This document shows, in pieces, positions 60,640-64,000 of a stretch of DNA of 64,000 nucleotides. A program made the translations under genes and the position numbers. Under the pieces are notes generated by a model. It was not told the origin of the DNA and did not search any database. It saw only the letters and a program-made list of their open reading frames with translations. The DNA comes from Sporosarcina quadrami. GTDB taxonomy: Bacteria > Bacillota > Bacilli > Bacillales_A > Planococcaceae. Position 1 is the stretch's first letter. Every line of letters begins with the position of its first letter. Location of the stretch: NCBI RefSeq assembly GCF_014836615.1, contig NZ_JACSQN010000015.1, positions 1-64,000 of the forward strand, written 5' to 3'.

Positions 60640-60668
60640 AGTATAGTCGATTGCTTTTTCTTTGTAAA
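60640..60668 (-). promoter_or_regulatory. Promoter of the ykoFEDC leader
   Basis: Minus strand TTTACA, 17 bases, TATACT, about 60 bases before the TPP aptamer. Confidence 0.65.
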
Positions 60669-60669
60669 T

Positions 60670-60897
60670 GAATTCTTGCAAACTCGTACTTTTGATATAG
60701 ACATCGTTTGTTATTTGTTAAAATACATATTTATTATGAAATTTTATATAGCGACTTCATACTTACTCCAGAAAAAACTTATTCAAGATGGTGGGTTCTG
60801 AGTGCGAGTGACCTCCCTTGATTTCCAAAAAGAGATTTGAACCTTGTTTTCTCTAAATTAAAAGACGCACAGAATCGGTTTCTATTTACGAACTCGT
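60670..60897. other. Intergenic gap without recognisable features
   Basis: About 230 AT-rich bases between the ykoF leader promoter and the end of the SEC-C gene. I see no open frame with a ribosome site and no good terminator hairpin for the SEC-C gene. Confidence 0.5.
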
Positions 60898-61890
60898 TCA
60901 CACATTTTTTTGATCATCATACGCCAGTAATTCTTTATAATACTTATTCATAGAAGAAGGTGATACGTCAAACCACTCTGCAATTTCTTTTAATGTCATT
61001 TCAAGCGGTTCGTAATACCCTTTCTCTTGCCCGAAACGGATGGCGCCAGCCGCAATCGCGACTTCTTTACGAGCATTTGGCTGCTGTTCAACTAGAAAAT
61101 CTTCTACGAACTCCACTAATGCTTCGGATTGGATTTGCTGCTTTTCAAAAAACTCTATGACTGATAATAAAACACCGGCTTCGAAATTCGTGAATTCGCC
61201 ACCTTCATAGTGATCTTCCCCAAGCATCTTCCAGAAAGTCAATGCGTATTCTTTCATAAAGGATTGAACAGCTTGTCCTTCTTGCTCGTTAAACGAGTTC
61301 ACAAAATCTGCAAACACTTGCTTATGATCCGTCGGGAAGAAAATCAGACTAGAAACTGCCAAGTATTGACCTTCACTTCCAGTACCATCAGGCAAGATAA
61401 AACAGTATACATGCACACCGACCGGTACAGGCTTTTCACTTTCACGGCGGAGTTTAATTACTTCATCTGTTAAAACCATTCTAACCGTCATGAAAGCATC
61501 GTCCACATCTGTTACTTCTCCGATGAATGCGCGGGGTTGTTGCCAGTCATCGAGAACCCGTAACACGGACGGTCGTAGAATTTTCTTTCTTTGTTTCTCC
61601 AAATAACCTTGCCATATATCAGGTCGATGGTTGAAAAAGAATTCATCCATGACAATCGCTTCAATCATTTCCTCCATGTAAAACGTCCGTAATTCCCGCT
61701 TCCAGTTGTTTGCATTATCCAAATACTCCTGGATATCCTTTCGCTCCGGGTATTCCTCGTAAAACGTCTGAAGCATGCGTTCTAGTTCTTCTGTTGCTAC
61801 TTCTTCTATCGTCACAGTCTGTTTCGACTCACAGCATTTCTTATATTTCTTGCCACTGCCACAAGGGCATTTATCATTTCGTCCTACCAT
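60898..61890 (-). CDS. SEC-C motif protein with C-terminal HTH-like segment
   Basis: Soluble protein of about 330 residues. The N-terminus is a SEC-C zinc motif (NDKCPCGSGKKYKKCC), as found at the SecA C-terminus and in YecA-type proteins. The middle has helical and small beta parts (RAFIGEVTDVDDAFMTVRM) and a long helical region. The end, LKEIAEWFDVSPSSMNKYYK, reads like a helix-turn-helix. Function unknown; protein- or nucleic-acid-binding is plausible. ATG at 61890 or GTG three codons upstream; neither has ideal ribosome spacing. Confidence 0.8.
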   Translation of the reverse strand: MVGRNDKCPCGSGKKYKKCCESKQTVTIEEVATEELERMLQTFYEEYPERKDIQEYLDNANNWKRELRTFYMEEMIEAIVMDEFFFNHRPDIWQGYLEKQRKKILRPSVLRVLDDWQQPRAFIGEVTDVDDAFMTVRMVLTDEVIKLRRESEKPVPVGVHVYCFILPDGTGSEGQYLAVSSLIFFPTDHKQVFADFVNSFNEQEGQAVQSFMKEYALTFWKMLGEDHYEGGEFTNFEAGVLLSVIEFFEKQQIQSEALVEFVEDFLVEQQPNARKEVAIAAGAIRFGQEKGYYEPLEMTLKEIAEWFDVSPSSMNKYYKELLAYDDQKNV

Positions 61891-61984
61891 TACAAACACT
61901 TCCCTGCCTATTAGATTTCCTCTGTTAGTTTATCACTTGTTGTCCAAACGTTAAACTGTCGCTATTTTCGCACGACCTTGCATG

Positions 61985-62024
61985 TAAAAAACCTATCAAA
62001 TCATAGACTCTGATTTGATAGGCT
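61985..62024 (-). terminator. Terminator after the 162-residue conserved protein
   Basis: Perfect twelve-pair stem CCTATCAAATCA/TGATTTGATAGG followed by TTTTTTA on the minus strand. Confidence 0.9.
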
Positions 62025-62049
62025 CTTTTCTGCCTGCTAATTATAACTA

Positions 62050-62538
62050 TTAGCACATGACAATAATTTGTTTAGGCGTTGTCTGTGCAGGTATACTTCT
62101 TGTCGTCGCACTATAGACGACGATTAAATTACGGTTGACCGGACTTCCTGAAAAAGTTTGACCATTTTCAAGCAAGATTGGAGTTCTAGCATTGATATTT
62201 AACTGCAGACTGCCATCACTGCTTACAAGTTGTTGATTAAAGAAACTTACTGCTACAAATTCATCTCTTTGCTCTTTCGCCATGACAACTGCTCGATATT
62301 GAGGAGGATAGATAAGTGGTACCGGGACGTTGATATCATAGAAGCCCGTAACTTGATCCCCTACTTTCACATTCACATGGTTCACAAAATATGTCGTCGG
62401 CTCCACAACAAAATTCACGACCGCACCATTCCCATTATCTACCGTGAACAATTTAAAACATCCCATATCGGGATCATTCTGCATAACGAAGAAATCATTA
62501 ATCATAATCACTTTACCGCTAAAAGAACGAAAATCCAT
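62050..62538 (-). CDS. Conserved Bacillales protein of unknown function
   Basis: A 162-residue beta-rich soluble protein without signal peptide. Striking features are VVNFVVEPTTYFVNHVNVKV, VPVPLIYPPQYRAVVMAKEQ and the C-terminus RSIPAQTTPKQIIVMC, ending in Cys. I recall near-identical wording in hypothetical proteins of Bacillus cereus-group genomes, none with a known role. GGAGG lies ten bases before ATG 62538; an in-frame extension of ten codons overlaps that site. Monocistronic with a strong terminator. Confidence 0.75.
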   Translation of the reverse strand: MDFRSFSGKVIMINDFFVMQNDPDMGCFKLFTVDNGNGAVVNFVVEPTTYFVNHVNVKVGDQVTGFYDINVPVPLIYPPQYRAVVMAKEQRDEFVAVSFFNQQLVSSDGSLQLNINARTPILLENGQTFSGSPVNRNLIVVYSATTRSIPAQTTPKQIIVMC

Positions 62539-62694
62539 TATACGAAAACCTCCATTAGTTAAGCCCATGCCTAATTATAGTATGCATATTTCATCAGGTT
62601 TGTTCTCGTATATGATGAGATTTCATTAAATGAAATTAGTTACTACTTTTTCACAACTAAATTCAGTATTTTTTCGCATTTCAACATTTAATAC

Positions 62695-62723
62695 TTGCAA
62701 TCTACAGTAATAACAGGTAAAGT
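62695..62723 (+). promoter_or_regulatory. Possible promoter of the lysine-riboswitch leader
   Basis: TTGCAA, 17 bases, TAAAGT, about 45 bases before the aptamer. The -10 is imperfect. Confidence 0.4.
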
Positions 62724-62766
62724 CGTATTTAATTAAACATACACTTATTTCGTAAACTTTGAAGTA

Positions 62767-62937
62767 AGGATAGAGGCGCAAAGACCATCAGTACACAATT
62801 AGAGGATAATGAGATCCTGTGAAGATTGTGGAAAGGGGAATTTGCCGAAGTGGAGAGACGCTCATTTGTCTTGAAGCTGGTTCTGAGTTGAACAAATTCA
62901 GGATTGTCATATAGGAAACTATATGGAGGGCTATCTT
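62767..62937 (+). promoter_or_regulatory. Lysine riboswitch (L box) upstream of dapA
   Basis: Core elements are in order: AGGATAGAGGCGCAAAGA at the 5' stem, AGAGGATAATGAGATCC, GGAAAGGGGAATTTGCCGAAG, TCATTTGTCTTGAAGCTGG, TTGTCATATAGGAAACTATA and the closing GGAGGGCTATCTT. This is the lysine-binding aptamer; a terminator follows, so lysine should repress dapA. Confidence 0.95.
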
Positions 62938-62967
62938 ATGCAAAAGAAATAATTTATTATTTCAACT

Positions 62968-62997
62968 GCTACAACGATCCCTCGTTGTAGCTTTTTG
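62968..62997 (+). terminator. Riboswitch-controlled terminator of dapA
   Basis: GCTACAACGA/TCGTTGTAGC with a TCCC loop, then TTTTTG, 30 bases after the lysine aptamer. Confidence 0.9.
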
Positions 62998-63060
62998 CGT
63001 TCATTTATCACTCGCCCTCCACCCTCTTGTTTTTTAAAAAATGATAGGATGTGGAGAATT

Positions 63061-63945
63061 ATGAACTTCGGACAAATTGTAACAGCTATGGTGACTCCTT
63101 TTGACAGACAAGGTGAAATTGACTTTCCCGCTACCAAAAACTTGATCAATCATTTAATTACAAACGGCACGAATGGTCTCGTCGTATCGGGTACAACGGG
63201 TGAATCGCCTACTTTAACGAACAAGGAAAAAATCGACTTATTCAAGTTCACGGTATCTGTCGTGGACGGACGGATTCCTGTCATTGCAGGAACTGGTTCT
63301 TATAACACAAGAGAGTCAATCGAACTGACGATGGCTGCGGAAGACGCTGGAGTAGATGCAGTCATGCTCGTTACTCCTTATTACAACAATCCTTGCCAAG
63401 AAGGTATGTATCAACATTTTAAGACAATTGCAGAGGCAACATCATTGCCAATCATGTTATACAATATTCCTGGAAGAAGTGTCGTCAATATGGACGTTGA
63501 CACTGTTGTTAGACTCTCAAGGATTCCGAATATCGTTGCAATTAAAGAAGCAAGTGGAAAATTAGATGTCATGGCTGAAATTATTGATCGAACTCCAAAA
63601 AGTTTCTCACTCTACAGCGGTGATGACGCGCTCACGCTTCCAGTGCTAGCTATCGGTGGTGCAGGCGTCGTTTCAGTCGCATCCCATATTATCGGGAACG
63701 AGATGCAGACAATGATCGGTAACTTTAAAAGAGGCAATATCCAAGGTGCATCAAGAGAGCACCGGAGACTATTGCCAATCATGAAAGCACTCTTTGCCGC
63801 ACCGAACCCTACCCCTACAAAAGCGGCACTGAATCTAAAAGGGGTACCAGTCGGCGGCGTGCGTTTACCGATGATTCCCCTTACTAAAGAGCAAATGCAT
63901 TCTTTGCAACAAGTCCTGCCTGTCTATGATGAAATGATCATCTAA
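63061..63945 (+). CDS. dapA: 4-hydroxy-tetrahydrodipicolinate synthase
   Basis: First committed enzyme of the diaminopimelate/lysine branch, condensing pyruvate with aspartate semialdehyde; 294 residues, TIM barrel. Catalytic residues are present: Thr45/Thr46 in SGTTGESPTL, Tyr134 in YNIPGRSVVN and Schiff-base Lys162 in VAIKEASG. ATG at 63061 has TGGAGA upstream; 22 in-frame codons before it overlap the leader. It stands directly behind a lysine riboswitch, outside an asd-dapG-dapA order as far as the window shows; in spore formers the product also feeds dipicolinate. Confidence 0.95.
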   Translation: MNFGQIVTAMVTPFDRQGEIDFPATKNLINHLITNGTNGLVVSGTTGESPTLTNKEKIDLFKFTVSVVDGRIPVIAGTGSYNTRESIELTMAAEDAGVDAVMLVTPYYNNPCQEGMYQHFKTIAEATSLPIMLYNIPGRSVVNMDVDTVVRLSRIPNIVAIKEASGKLDVMAEIIDRTPKSFSLYSGDDALTLPVLAIGGAGVVSVASHIIGNEMQTMIGNFKRGNIQGASREHRRLLPIMKALFAAPNPTPTKAALNLKGVPVGGVRLPMIPLTKEQMHSLQQVLPVYDEMII

Positions 63946-64000
63946 AATTATGGTACCTGTGCAAGAAACATTCATGATAATTCAACCTATTTGCATATAT

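Overview
The window looks like chromosomal core DNA of a low-to-mid GC endospore-forming member of Bacillota. Family Planococcaceae, probably Sporosarcina or a close relative, is my best inference. Spore formation is indicated by a gamma-type SASP gene and a PdaA-type spore-cortex deacetylase, each behind a plausible sigma-G promoter. Left-end gene order (ygaD, ygaC, sspE, mutY, yfhP, yfhH, recX, yfhF) follows Bacillus subtilis. I see no tRNA, rRNA, CRISPR, prophage or insertion sequence. Many genes start at TTG or GTG with a strong Shine-Dalgarno, so several starts below lie inside the longest open frame.

Layout. 0.1-5.7 kb: a five-gene dipeptide/oligopeptide ABC importer. 5.8-14.4 kb: the conserved yga/yfh block with DNA repair (mutY, recX) and spore genes. 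14.6-25 kb: class I fumarase, a PfeT/ZosA-like metal P-type ATPase behind a perfect PerR box, a YihY/YtxH membrane pair, an alanine/sodium symporter, DUF1128, motAB and an M29 aminopeptidase. 25-34.4 kb: carbonic anhydrase, PepF, a TPP-riboswitch-controlled ThiT, methionine aminopeptidase, an RNA helicase, an amidase and a tiny FbpA-like protein. 34.5-46 kb: the cell-envelope section, with a D-aspartate-ligase-like ATP-grasp enzyme, an SLH protein with 44-residue repeats, GlpQ, an orphan RsbR paralogue, a LysM-3D protein and a very large secreted subtilisin-like protease.

46.9-57.1 kb is the most distinctive region. A FluG-type amidohydrolase, an APC permease, an M20 amidohydrolase and a glutamine-synthetase-like ligase form one tight operon, divergent from a PAS/AAA+/Fis regulator that lacks the GAFTGA loop. 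An M19 dipeptidase, a DUF819 membrane protein and a PuuR-like XRE/cupin regulator follow. I infer uptake and gamma-glutamylation or hydrolysis of an amine or N-acyl/peptidyl compound; the substrate is unknown.

57.1-64 kb: a second TPP-riboswitch operon (ykoFEDC, thiamine/HMP uptake), a SEC-C protein, a conserved protein of unknown function and dapA under a lysine riboswitch. Nearly every transcription unit ends in a readable intrinsic terminator, many shared between convergent genes.
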